Assembly (NCBI RefSeq): GCF_017876405.1
Contig: NZ_JAGINW010000001.1
Coordinates: 7,825,203-7,889,202 of the forward strand
Length of the DNA: 64,000 nucleotides
Direction: 5' to 3'
DNA from: Kibdelosporangium banguiense
GTDB lineage: Bacteria; Actinomycetota; Actinomycetes; Mycobacteriales; Pseudonocardiaceae
The notes below the pieces were generated by a model. That model searched no databases, was not told the origin of the DNA, and worked only from the letters and a program-made list of their open reading frames with translations. Below, one piece after another: positions 33,156-41,365 of the stretch (positions are counted from its first letter, which is position 1; each line of letters starts with the position of its first letter). The position numbers and the translations under genes are program-made.

Positions 33156-34121
33156 CTACAGGCGGCGGACGCTGTGCAGACCGAGTGGCTCGCCGCCTTT
33201 GCGGGGTGCGCTGTCGTCGCCGAGGGAAGGGCCTTGTGCCTGCTTGCGGCTGGACACGACCCGGGGCCGGCCGGCCTGGTCGAGTCCGAGGAACAGGCCC
33301 ACGTTGTCGACACCGCTTCGCGTCGTGTCAAAGAACAGCAGGTCGCCGGGTTGGAGTGCCAGTCGGCCCGGCGCCGTCCTGATCAGTACGCCCGCGTCGA
33401 GCGTGGCCATCGCGGCCGGATCGCGAGGCAGCCCGATGCCCTGGCCCGCGCCGTCCCGGAGCGGATAGCCGAGGCGGTAGCCGTAGACGAGGCGGACGAA
33501 ACCGGCTGCGTCGAGGGCACCGTATCGGTCCGGGGCGGGGTTCTCGGTGGCGCCACCAGGGAAGGACCAGCTCACGCCGAGGTAGTCGTAGAAGTCCGCG
33601 GGGCCGAACGACGCGTCGCCCCGGTACCGCACCGGCTTGTCGTCCACCTTGTCCTCTACAGCAGGCGCGCCGTCCAGGTACTGCGTCGCGACCGCGAGGA
33701 CGTCGTCGCTGCGATCCGCCACCGTCATGTCCAGCCACGGCCGGAACCAGTCTTCCCGTTCGGCGTCCAGGTGCCATGGCCGGGGTGCCAGCCGCACCCA
33801 CACCGGTGTGGTCACGACGGCGGGCGTCCGCGCCGGGTCCGTGAAAGTGCGGGTGTGGCTGGTGATCGCCGCGGTCCGCGCGCCGTCGGTGAACGTGGCC
33901 ACGATGGCGCCCCGTTCGTCACGGACCACGGTGCGCGCCGGGGCATCCAATCGCTCGTACCGGTAGTCGCGGCCGGGCAGGTCCGCGCGGACCTGGGCGA
34001 TACCTGCCCGGGTTCCCTCCTGTCGTCCCTTCTCGTCGGCGACCAGTGCGGCAGCGGTGCCGGACGACGCGATCACGGCAACGAGTGCCGTGGCGTGCAG
34101 AATCGTTCGTGTTCGAAACAT
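33156..34121 (-). CDS. Secreted NlpC/P60-like protein with catalytic Cys and His replaced (pseudo-hydrolase)
   Basis: 321 residues with an N-terminal signal or anchor (about 5-26). An N-terminal beta-rich region (about 50-130) precedes an NlpC/P60-like domain. The nucleophile block reads YGALDAAGFVRLVYGYRLG: Ala205 sits where the family has Cys (D-C-S-G-F). The GDLLFF turn (LALQPGDLLFFD) is intact, but the following block is GVDNVGLFLG, with Asn273 replacing the catalytic His of HVGIYLG. Codons are unambiguous (GAC GCA GCC; GAC AAC GTG). The fold is kept, so it probably binds rather than cuts. It is last in the CapA-CapB-CapC operon, the place where Bacillus carries the poly-gamma-glutamate hydrolase PgdS, itself an NlpC/P60 enzyme. 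Ten bases after CapC. Confidence 0.75.
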   Translation of the reverse strand: MFRTRTILHATALVAVIASSGTAAALVADEKGRQEGTRAGIAQVRADLPGRDYRYERLDAPARTVVRDERGAIVATFTDGARTAAITSHTRTFTDPARTPAVVTTPVWVRLAPRPWHLDAEREDWFRPWLDMTVADRSDDVLAVATQYLDGAPAVEDKVDDKPVRYRGDASFGPADFYDYLGVSWSFPGGATENPAPDRYGALDAAGFVRLVYGYRLGYPLRDGAGQGIGLPRDPAAMATLDAGVLIRTAPGRLALQPGDLLFFDTTRSGVDNVGLFLGLDQAGRPRVVSSRKQAQGPSLGDDSAPRKGGEPLGLHSVRRL

Positions 34122-34130
34122 CCTCGCCTC

Positions 34131-34613
34131 TCAGACGGCCGGAACGAGGCCGACGAGGACACCGCTGACCAGCACGCCGTACGCGAGGCCGCTGACCATG
34201 GTGGTCGCGAGCAACGTGGCCGCAGGCGGCTGCCGGACGAGCTGGTAGGCGATCAGTCCCGGCACCACGAAACCGAGCGTCTCGTGCACGTAGACCAGCG
34301 GATAGTCCTCCTGGATGAGGACGAACAGCGATGTCTGCAGCACCACACCGAGCAGTACGACTGCGGCGAACAGGCGCTTGCCGTAGAGGATGACGACGCG
34401 TTGCAGTCCTTTCGTGCCCACATACGTCAGTGCTGTCATCAGCACGACGATCGCGGCTCGCCGGTAGTCCTCGACCAGCGTCAGCGCCAGCCAGCCCGGG
34501 GTGATCATCCCGCCGGGCGACAGATTCGAGGTCAGATAGCACAGCAAGGAGAACAGCAGGCCCATCGCGAGGCCGAGGGTGGCCACCTCCGGCTGCAGGG
34601 TGCCACTGATCAT
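34131..34613 (-). CDS. capC: Poly-gamma-glutamate synthase membrane subunit PgsC/CapC
   Basis: 160 residues (family about 150) with four to five hydrophobic helices. Conserved PgsC features: LGLAMGLLFSLLCYLTSNLS then PGGMITPGWLAL at the N-terminus, and VHETLGFVVPGLIAYQLVRQ near the C-terminus. PgsC forms the membrane synthase/export complex with PgsB and PgsA. ATGA overlap with the upstream CapB gene. Confidence 0.9.
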   Translation of the reverse strand: MISGTLQPEVATLGLAMGLLFSLLCYLTSNLSPGGMITPGWLALTLVEDYRRAAIVVLMTALTYVGTKGLQRVVILYGKRLFAAVVLLGVVLQTSLFVLIQEDYPLVYVHETLGFVVPGLIAYQLVRQPPAATLLATTMVSGLAYGVLVSGVLVGLVPAV

Positions 34614-35827
34614 GAACGGCCCCCATGTGCGGCGACCGGGGTGACACGGTCGAGTCGCTCAAGCCGAGCGAGCAGAAGCTCACCCTGGCCGTGGATGTTG
34701 CCGATGGCGGCGAGCGAGATCGTTTCGCCGGGGTCAGATCCGGCGGCTGACAGGATGCCGCGCAACAGTTCCTCCGGGTCGCGCCGGCCGCCCAGATCGA
34801 CGATCCGGTCCTGGTACTCCGGTGGGACGGCGGCCGCGGCGCTGCGGGTGGGCTCGCCGATGAGGATCACGCGGGCCGGGTCGAGCTGCCCGACCAGCGC
34901 ACCCATCTGACCGTTGCGCTCCACCCGGTCCGGCCGGCAGTTGATCAGTACGTGCAGTGGCCGCTCGATGGCGCCGCGCTCCAGCAGCAGTTCGATGTTC
35001 ATCAGCGTCGAGGAGGGGTCGTTGGCGGCGAAGACGTTGGCGAAGCGCATCTGCCGGTCCTCGACCCGGTAGCGGTGTACCTGCAGCACTCCTGGATCGG
35101 GCGGAGCCGCCCACATCCCCGCGATCGCGTCCGCCCTGGACACGCCGCACAGCTCGGCCACGGCCACGGCGATCGCTACGTTCTCCTTGAACGTGATCCA
35201 GGTGAACCCGCTCATCTCGGCGTCGGTCACCGACTCCGGGTCGACCGCGATCAGCCGGCAGTCGCGCCGTACGGCCTCCTTGAGAAGGATCGGCAGCCGT
35301 TCCAGCTCAGCGGTGACGCACACGCCCCCGACCGGCATGGACCGGCACAGCGACCGCGCGACGTCGTCGAGCGTCGGCCCCATCTCCGCCAGGTGGTCCT
35401 CACGGACGTTGCAGAGCACGCCGATCGTGGACTGGATCAGCTTGGTCTGGTTGATCTCCTGCAGATCCGGCATCACCGCCATGCACTCCATCACCAGCAC
35501 GTCCGGGTCGTACGCGGCGGCACGCCGTACGATCCCGATCTGCTCGACGACGTTCGCGATCCCGAATCTGCGGTGGACCGGCTCTTCGGTGGCGTCCGGG
35601 TGGATGAACCGCGCCGCAGTGCCGGTTGTCTTGGCCACGGTCGTAAGGGCGCCCCCACGCAGGGCGCCCGCGCACAACCGGGTGATGGAACTCTTGCCAC
35701 GGATGCCGTTGACCAGGATGCGGAAGCGGATCCGTCTCAGGTTCGCATAGTGCCTGCGTTGTTCCACGATCCCCGATATGAACAGGACAATGCATGCGGC
35801 CAAATAGACAGCGTGCAGGAAACGCAT
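34610..35827 (-). CDS. capB: Poly-gamma-glutamate synthase ligase subunit PgsB/CapB
   Basis: 405 residues from the ATG at 35827. One N-terminal membrane helix (AVYLAACIVLFISGI), then a Mur-ligase-like ATP-grasping core: P-loop ILVNGIRGKSSITRL (38-52), KTTGTAARFIHPDATE, DVLVMECMAVMPDLQ, VREDHLAEMGPTLDDVA and INCRPDRVERNGQM. These are the diagnostic PgsB blocks. The enzyme joins glutamate (or another acidic residue) through gamma-amide bonds using ATP at the inner membrane face. Coupled by ATGA overlaps to the HAMP protein upstream and CapC downstream. Confidence 0.95.
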   Translation of the reverse strand: MRFLHAVYLAACIVLFISGIVEQRRHYANLRRIRFRILVNGIRGKSSITRLCAGALRGGALTTVAKTTGTAARFIHPDATEEPVHRRFGIANVVEQIGIVRRAAAYDPDVLVMECMAVMPDLQEINQTKLIQSTIGVLCNVREDHLAEMGPTLDDVARSLCRSMPVGGVCVTAELERLPILLKEAVRRDCRLIAVDPESVTDAEMSGFTWITFKENVAIAVAVAELCGVSRADAIAGMWAAPPDPGVLQVHRYRVEDRQMRFANVFAANDPSSTLMNIELLLERGAIERPLHVLINCRPDRVERNGQMGALVGQLDPARVILIGEPTRSAAAAVPPEYQDRIVDLGGRRDPEELLRGILSAAGSDPGETISLAAIGNIHGQGELLLARLERLDRVTPVAAHGGRS

Positions 35828-37887
35828 CAAGAACCTTTCTTGTCGATCGCCTGGCGGCAGAGTTCGAGACAGCGGGCGATGGTGCCGATCTCGTCCGGGC
35901 GCTGTGGGTAGATGACCGTGCTTATGTCGCCCTCGGCGAGCCGGTCCGCGTTGGCCGCCACGCGCCGCAGCGGCAGTACGAGCACCAGCAGGTGCCAGCC
36001 GAGCAGGCCCAGCGCCGCCACCGCGGCCACGAGCGAGGCGAGCCACGCGTTGCGGCGAATGTCGTTGCCCGGCAGGGGAAGTTCGCTGACGGGCTGCTGG
36101 ATCACGATGGCCCACTGCAGTTCGCTGGTGAGGCGGGAACCGCGGATCGGGGCCGAGGCGATCACCGACATCCGGCCGTCGACTTGCTCCACCGTCGGTT
36201 CCGGTTCCCCGCGTAGCGCGTTGCTCACGTTGCGGCTCAACGGTTCCGCAGTGATCTTCTCGTGTGCGCGGAAGCCGACGGTCGCGGCCACAGTGCGCAG
36301 TCCCGCATCGACGAGCCGTCCGACCCCACCGGGTTTGCGCACGACCGCCGACAGCTTCACCACGTCCAGTTCGCCGATCAGCACGTGCCGGCCGCCCGCG
36401 AGCGGCGCACTCGCGTAGACCACCGGCACTCGGCCGACGGTGTTCTGCTGGTGCAGACCATGTTCCCTGGGCGGGCGGCCGTCCTGGCGCAGCGGGGCCC
36501 GGCCGGCCCTGGCCTCGACGTTCCCGCTCAGGTCGACGACGTACACGCTGCGGTATCGAGGATGCCGGAAGGCCAGCTCCGCCAACGCGGGCCGTAGCTG
36601 CGCCGAGTCTGCTGACACGATCCGGGTCGCGAACGCCTTCAGGTCGGTGACGCCCTGCTGGAGGCTGCCCTGTACCGCGGCCGCGGTCGTGTTCGCGAGG
36701 CTCTGGGTGATCTGGACGGCCTGCTTGGGCACCTGAACTTCCTGGCGGCCAAGCGTGAGCATCACCGCTCCCGACCAGACGAGTACCACGACCGTGGCCA
36801 GCACGACCGCCGTGCGTGCGGAGAACCGCCTGCGTCTGGGCGGCGCAGCGGGGCTTTCACCGGCCAGAGTGCGGCGGCAACGCTCCAGTGCGGTCGCGAT
36901 CCGGTTCATCTCGCTGATCCGGTACGTGCCGACGGGCGTGTCCAGACGTCCGGACGCGATCGCGAGCGCGTTGGCGCGCAGCTGCCGGACCGGCCGGATC
37001 AGCGCGCCACCGAGTAGGAGCAACACCAGCAGCATGACGCCGAGCAGGGTCACGGTCGGCACAAGCACGCCCTCAAGCCGCGTGTTCTCGACCGCGGGGA
37101 CGGAGCCTGCCAACAGGACCGAGACACCCAGCTTCGTTTTGGCTGCACCGGTTGTCACCGGCGCGTACGCGACGATCGGAATCGTGCCCTGCCCGGCGGC
37201 CCCGACGACGTAGCCGCTCGTCCCGTCCGCCGCTGCGGAAGCGGCCTGCCGGACCAGCTCGTCGTCGTCGCGTTCGCCGGGGCGGAGCCTGACCAGTTCA
37301 CCATCCATAGTGGACAGCAACACGGTTCCCGGGTTGTCGGTGGAGACAGCCAATTTGGTCGAGACGACGATCAGCTGGTCGCCGCCGGGCAGCACATCGG
37401 CGGTCACGGTCCACGCACCGCCCTGCCGGTCCACCACAACCCTGGCCGTGGTCTTGCCGACGTCGCCGACCGCCACCGACTCGATGGCCACCGGCTCACC
37501 CGCGGCGGCCAGCAGCCGGCCCGACGGCCGGTCCAGCACGGCCAGACCCCTGGTGTGCGACGAGGTCCGCGCGAAGTACTCGATCGCATGCTCCGGGCCG
37601 CGACCGGGTTCCGAGCCGTACAGCTTCACCGCTGTGGCCAGATCGCCGACGGCGTCGTTCACCGACTCACCGACCGAGCGCGCGAGGATGTCGGCGAACC
37701 ATTGCTGTGACGGGGCAACGACCCGGGTCTCGGATGCGTCGGGCTGACCGCCCAGCCGAAAGGTACAGAAGACGGCCAGTAGCGCCAGCACGGTCAGTAC
37801 TGCGATGGCCGGAACCCGTACCCCTGAAGGAAAGCCGGCTTCAGCCGGCGGCCGGTCGAATTCCTGGCTTGACACTGTTCTCCGCAT
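35827..37887 (-). CDS. Membrane protein with duplicated sensor (Cache-like)-HAMP units and no output domain
   Basis: 686 residues. The protein is an internal duplication. Unit 1: TM about 26-44, extracytoplasmic sensor about 50-275 (TSSHTRGLAVLDRPSGRLLA; SGYVVGAAGQGTIPIVAYAP), TM about 277-300 and HAMP about 298-345 (RPVRQLRANALAIASGRLDT, ISEMNRIATALERCR). Unit 2: TM about 360-380, sensor about 385-605 (RYRSVYVVDLSGNVEAR; PVVYASAPLAGGRHVLIGEL), TM about 608-632 and HAMP about 630-680 (RVAANADRLAEGDI, EIGTIARCLELCRQA). It stops right after the second HAMP: no kinase, cyclase, methyl-accepting or phosphatase domain. It lies between CapA and CapB and shares an ATGA overlap with CapB, so HAMP motion may act directly on the synthase (inference). 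Confidence 0.75.
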   Translation of the reverse strand: MRRTVSSQEFDRPPAEAGFPSGVRVPAIAVLTVLALLAVFCTFRLGGQPDASETRVVAPSQQWFADILARSVGESVNDAVGDLATAVKLYGSEPGRGPEHAIEYFARTSSHTRGLAVLDRPSGRLLAAAGEPVAIESVAVGDVGKTTARVVVDRQGGAWTVTADVLPGGDQLIVVSTKLAVSTDNPGTVLLSTMDGELVRLRPGERDDDELVRQAASAAADGTSGYVVGAAGQGTIPIVAYAPVTTGAAKTKLGVSVLLAGSVPAVENTRLEGVLVPTVTLLGVMLLVLLLLGGALIRPVRQLRANALAIASGRLDTPVGTYRISEMNRIATALERCRRTLAGESPAAPPRRRRFSARTAVVLATVVVLVWSGAVMLTLGRQEVQVPKQAVQITQSLANTTAAAVQGSLQQGVTDLKAFATRIVSADSAQLRPALAELAFRHPRYRSVYVVDLSGNVEARAGRAPLRQDGRPPREHGLHQQNTVGRVPVVYASAPLAGGRHVLIGELDVVKLSAVVRKPGGVGRLVDAGLRTVAATVGFRAHEKITAEPLSRNVSNALRGEPEPTVEQVDGRMSVIASAPIRGSRLTSELQWAIVIQQPVSELPLPGNDIRRNAWLASLVAAVAALGLLGWHLLVLVLPLRRVAANADRLAEGDISTVIYPQRPDEIGTIARCLELCRQAIDKKGS

Positions 37888-37894
37888 TGTCTGT

Positions 37895-40360
37895 TCAGGA
37901 CGGCCTGCGTACGGCGATGGACAGATCTCGTTGGGCCGGGCCGGTGTTGCGTGCGAGGGTGAAGTCGCCGAACGATCCGGTCATGCCGCCGGCGTCGCGC
38001 CACTCCATGAACCGGACGTCGTCGAGATCCAGCGACGCCGAGCGTCCATCGGATCGGCGGTGCAGGCCCGCGTACATCATGACCATGTTCCCGGCGCCCT
38101 CTGCGGTGTCCAGGTCGGCGGGGGACAGGTCGATGGTCACCTCGTGCCAGCCGCCGTCGGCGGGTACGTCCACTGCCCGGGTGATGGTCTTCAGCAGGAC
38201 CGATGTCGGATCCTCGGTGGGATCGGTGTCGTCGAAGCTGTAGACGCCGAGCCGGAAGTAAGCGCTCCCCTTCGTGGATCCGCGGACCATCGCGCGCATC
38301 GAGTAGGACGGGTCGGGGTCGAGCGGCCGAGACGCGCCTCTCGACGGCACGTGCAGCCGGTGCCGGGGCAACGGGATCCTTGACACCGCGCGGGTCTGCA
38401 CGGCCTTGCCCGGTGGTGCGTTCATGTGCAGGAACCGATGTCCTTTCGGGGTCGGTCCGGTCTGCCACGTCTCGGAGCCGCTGTCGGTGTTCCAGTGAGT
38501 GGCCGAATCCACTCCGCCGTCGGCGGTGTCGTCCTCGAAACTGCCCCAGCCGAACAGGTCACGTCCCACCTCGGCCCCCTCCCCGGCGACTGGGCGGGCA
38601 AGTTCACCCGGCTGTACGCCAAGGTCGACAACCTGCCGTGCCGGCACGGTGACGGTCTTCGTCGTCTCCGGCGACGCGGTCGCCGTGACACGGGCCGTGT
38701 TGCGCTCGAAGACAAGTTGGCCGGGTGCGCTGTCCGGGCCGAACGGCTGCGGGTGGGCGCGCACCGCACCCGTGCTGTCCCGGCTCGTCGCTGCGGACAG
38801 CAGACTCCGCTCCCAGACTCGGCCCAGCACCCGGCGTGCAGCATCGCCGGTGACCGCCACCGGCCGGTAGGCGACGAGTTCCAGCGGCAGCAGCCGGGCC
38901 TCCAGCAGCCGGTCGCCCTCCCACACCGTGCGCAGGATCATGCTGGAAAACGTGGCCAGGAAGTCCTGGTCGAACACGAAGTTGCCGAGGCTGTAGACGA
39001 TCAGCTTGCCCTTGTACCACTCCAGGCCCTGCAGAACGTGCGGGTGGTGTCCGATCACGATGTCCGCGCCCGCGTCGATCGCCGCGTGGGCCATGGTGCG
39101 CACGTTCTCCGACGCGGCGGCCTCGAACTGGAAACCTGCGTGCAACTGCACGACGCTCAACTGGTGCTGCGCCGAGAGGGCCGCGATCTGCGGGGGAGAC
39201 GTGACCGGGTCCCACATCGCGGCGCCGCCGTGGCCGCGGCGGGCAACCCAGTCCTGCAACTCGGGGTACACCGCGACCAGCGACGCCCACAGTGCCGCCC
39301 GGTCGGCCTTCGGCTCGGCTTTCCGGTACTCGTCCCAGGCTTTGCCGATGCGGCGCGGCACTGCCGGAAGATCGACCTCGCCGGCGGTGAACCCCCAGAC
39401 CCGCTCCTCGTACTGCCACGCCTCGTCACGCTGAACGTCCGATGGCCGGGGAGTTTTCGCCGTGGGATAGGCGCCGTTGACGAAATCGCCGTCCACGCTT
39501 GTGAAAGCGGCGATGCCGACGCTCGTCCCACGGACCGACGTGCTGTGGGCGACGGCCGCGCCCGCAGCTGTCGCGTCGGCGCCGACCATCGCGATGCCTG
39601 CCTTGGTGAGCGCTGCCCTCGTGTCGGCGATGCCCTGGTCGAGGAAGTCCCGGGAATGGTTGTTGGCCAGCACCGCGCAGTCGACCCCGAGTCGGCGCAG
39701 CCCAGCGGTCGTCGCCGTGTTCGACTGCAGGATGAACCGCTTTCGCGGATAGGCCCCCTGCGACGGCATGTCGGTCAACACGCTCTCCAGGTTGACCGTG
39801 CGCAGGTCGGCCGCACTGAAGACGGGTGCGATCGCCGATACCACCTGCTCGGCCCCACGGTCGGCCGAGGCAGGCGGGATGAGCGCCTGCCCGCCCTCCG
39901 GTGCGGCGTACCGACGGCCGAACATCACGTCACCGGCCGAGTGCATGGCGAACCGGTTTTCCTTGCGGGCGAATAACTTCACGTCCACAGGTGCGCCCGC
40001 GTCGGACGCCCCGAGCGGCACCGGTTCGGGCAGATGGTCCTTGGCCTCCACGACGGCGACGGCCGGACCACGCAGTTGCGGAGTCTGCGCCATACCGTCC
40101 AGCCCGGTGTTCAACTGCACAGGAGCCGCTCCGTCATCCTCCAGCGTGTTCAGGCGCACCACCGCCCCCGGCAACGCCTGGCCGGACTCGTCGATCACCC
40201 TCAGGCGCACGGAAAACCCGAGCATGCGGTGCGGCTCAGCGCATCCGGTACATCCATTCGCGGCGTCCAGCGCACGAAACGTCACAACCAACGTCATGAT
40301 CAGGCATGCGACCAGAGCGCATGCCAGAACCACTTGCCTCGCCAGGCGAAGGCGCTTCAC
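37895..40360 (-). CDS. capA: CapA/PgsA-family poly-gamma-glutamate synthesis protein with C-terminal extension
   Basis: 821 residues. N-terminal membrane anchor (VVLACALVACLIMTLVVTF), then a beta-sandwich resembling carboxypeptidase-regulatory repeats (FSVRLRVIDESGQALPGAVV, about 50-130). The CapA metallophosphatase-like domain covers about 138-520: FAMHSAGDVMFGRRY, LRTVNLESVLTD, DCAVLANNHSRDF, VVQLHAGFQFE, DIVIGHHPHVLQGLEWYKGK and IVYSLGNFVFDQ. The last 240 residues form an outside jelly-roll-like module (FLHMNAPPGKAVQTRAVS, HEVTIDLSPADLDTAEG) absent from Bacillus PgsA (about 380 residues). First gene of the capsule operon, 7 bases before the HAMP gene. PgsA-type proteins support polymer export or anchoring. 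Confidence 0.9.
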   Translation of the reverse strand: MKRLRLARQVVLACALVACLIMTLVVTFRALDAANGCTGCAEPHRMLGFSVRLRVIDESGQALPGAVVRLNTLEDDGAAPVQLNTGLDGMAQTPQLRGPAVAVVEAKDHLPEPVPLGASDAGAPVDVKLFARKENRFAMHSAGDVMFGRRYAAPEGGQALIPPASADRGAEQVVSAIAPVFSAADLRTVNLESVLTDMPSQGAYPRKRFILQSNTATTAGLRRLGVDCAVLANNHSRDFLDQGIADTRAALTKAGIAMVGADATAAGAAVAHSTSVRGTSVGIAAFTSVDGDFVNGAYPTAKTPRPSDVQRDEAWQYEERVWGFTAGEVDLPAVPRRIGKAWDEYRKAEPKADRAALWASLVAVYPELQDWVARRGHGGAAMWDPVTSPPQIAALSAQHQLSVVQLHAGFQFEAAASENVRTMAHAAIDAGADIVIGHHPHVLQGLEWYKGKLIVYSLGNFVFDQDFLATFSSMILRTVWEGDRLLEARLLPLELVAYRPVAVTGDAARRVLGRVWERSLLSAATSRDSTGAVRAHPQPFGPDSAPGQLVFERNTARVTATASPETTKTVTVPARQVVDLGVQPGELARPVAGEGAEVGRDLFGWGSFEDDTADGGVDSATHWNTDSGSETWQTGPTPKGHRFLHMNAPPGKAVQTRAVSRIPLPRHRLHVPSRGASRPLDPDPSYSMRAMVRGSTKGSAYFRLGVYSFDDTDPTEDPTSVLLKTITRAVDVPADGGWHEVTIDLSPADLDTAEGAGNMVMMYAGLHRRSDGRSASLDLDDVRFMEWRDAGGMTGSFGDFTLARNTGPAQRDLSIAVRRPS

Positions 40361-40452
40361 TGGTAACGGATCCCCTACGTCTGCTTCAAGTCTACTTCGG
40401 ACTGTCCGGGCGGCTCTGTTCGAGGTCCGGCCTGCGAGCCATCAGAGTTCCA

Positions 40453-40473
40453 GTTCCCGGTCGCGCCGGGAAC
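40453..40473. promoter_or_regulatory. Palindrome upstream of the capsule operon
   Basis: GTTCCCGG and CCGGGAAC, perfect 8-base arms around TCGCG, about 93 bases upstream of the capA start. It could be an operator or a 5' leader hairpin. The rest of 40361-40560 shows no gene. Confidence 0.4.
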
Positions 40474-40560
40474 CTCCGACGGAAGGGGATCTTGGATCCT
40501 GGGTATGGCGTTGTGCGGATCGCGTTGTAGATCTTCGGATGTACGGCAGAGGTCGCAACG

Positions 40561-40601
40561 TCAAGAGCCCGTCTCCCAACGGAAGGGAGACGGGCTCTTG
40601 A
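40561..40601 (-). terminator. Terminator hairpin after the MarR gene
   Basis: Perfect 17-bp stem (40561-40577 with 40585-40601) with loop AACGGAA, 18 bases past the MarR stop. No T-run. It also insulates the capsule operon promoter from MarR transcription. Confidence 0.8.
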
Positions 40602-40619
40602 CCGGACCGGCTGACGGGG

Positions 40620-41096
40620 TCAGTCGTTTTCGAGGGGTGCCGCCCGGTTTTGCAGGTCGTCGACGTACCTGCGTAGCAGGCGCTCGAGTTCGAGGAGGTC
40701 GCGGTCGCTCCATTCGCTGAAGACCGGTGTGTTGAGGCGGTGGCGTGCGGCGTCGAGTGCGTCGATGACTTTGCGGCCCGCGCTGGTGAGGACTGCTTCG
40801 TTGACGCGGCGGTCGGTGAGGCTCGGCCGGCGTTCGATGAGGCCGAGGTCGGCGAGTTTGGCGACCTGCCGGCTCACGGTGGTGTAGTCGCGGCCGGCCC
40901 GGTCGGCGAGTTCGCCGACGCCGATCGGGGCGAAGCGCTCGATGCCGACCAGCAGCGGGAACAGCGCGCGGTCGATGGTGACGCCGGCCTCGGCGAGGAT
41001 GACGTCGTCGCGTTGGGGGATGTTGATGAGCGCGACGAGGTCGACGACCGAGGCGTGCAAGTTCCGCATCGCGGTCTGACGGCGCCTGTTGACCAT
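40620..41096 (-). CDS. MarR-family transcriptional regulator
   Basis: 158 residues. Winged-helix core: PIGVGELADRAGRDYTTVSR, QVAKLADLGLIERRPSLTDR then RVNEAVLTSAGRKVIDAL, flanked by dimerisation helices. Divergent from the FAD monooxygenase gene across a 269-base spacer that holds two near-identical 17-base repeats, one over the monooxygenase promoter. It is therefore a likely repressor of that gene, released by its aromatic or antibiotic substrate (inference). Confidence 0.93.
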   Translation of the reverse strand: MVNRRRQTAMRNLHASVVDLVALINIPQRDDVILAEAGVTIDRALFPLLVGIERFAPIGVGELADRAGRDYTTVSRQVAKLADLGLIERRPSLTDRRVNEAVLTSAGRKVIDALDAARHRLNTPVFSEWSDRDLLELERLLRRYVDDLQNRAAPLEND

Positions 41097-41249
41097 GACG
41101 GGCGGTGTCTCCTTCTGGCTGATCTGTCCGGTGGCGCGAGCCTACCGATGTCGTGCCGAAGGTGATCGGACGCGGCGTCGTCGATCGTGTCTTGGTGACG
41201 ATCCGGCACCCGCCCGCATATGGATCCGAGCATCGATGATGAGCATGAG

Positions 41250-41266
41250 ATATGTGTAACAAGCAC
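41250..41266. promoter_or_regulatory. Candidate MarR operator, copy 1
   Basis: 17-base element ATATGTGTAACAAGCAC. It differs from the copy at 41326 only at two positions, in the same orientation 76 bases away, and sits midway between the divergent genes. Confidence 0.5.
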
Positions 41267-41298
41267 CTATCTGTGAACGCAATGGTCTGTAGATTCTG

Positions 41299-41329
41299 TT
41301 GACATGCAGGAGATAGCTCCCTCTAATAT
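41299..41329 (+). promoter_or_regulatory. Candidate promoter of the FAD monooxygenase gene
   Basis: TTGACA at 41299-41304 and TAATAT at 41324-41329 with a 19-base spacer; reading the -10 as TCTAAT gives 17. Start of transcription would be near 41336, 30 bases before the ATG, leaving room for the GGGAGAGG ribosome site. Confidence 0.5.
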
Positions 41330-41342
41330 GTGTACTCAGCAC
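41326..41342. promoter_or_regulatory. Candidate MarR operator, copy 2, overlapping the promoter
   Basis: ATATGTGTACTCAGCAC, which contains the dyad TATGTG-N7-CACATA (41327-41345). It overlaps the -10 element and transcription start, so binding would block RNA polymerase. Confidence 0.55.
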
Positions 41343-41365
41343 ATAAATGAGAGGGAGAGGAAGTC

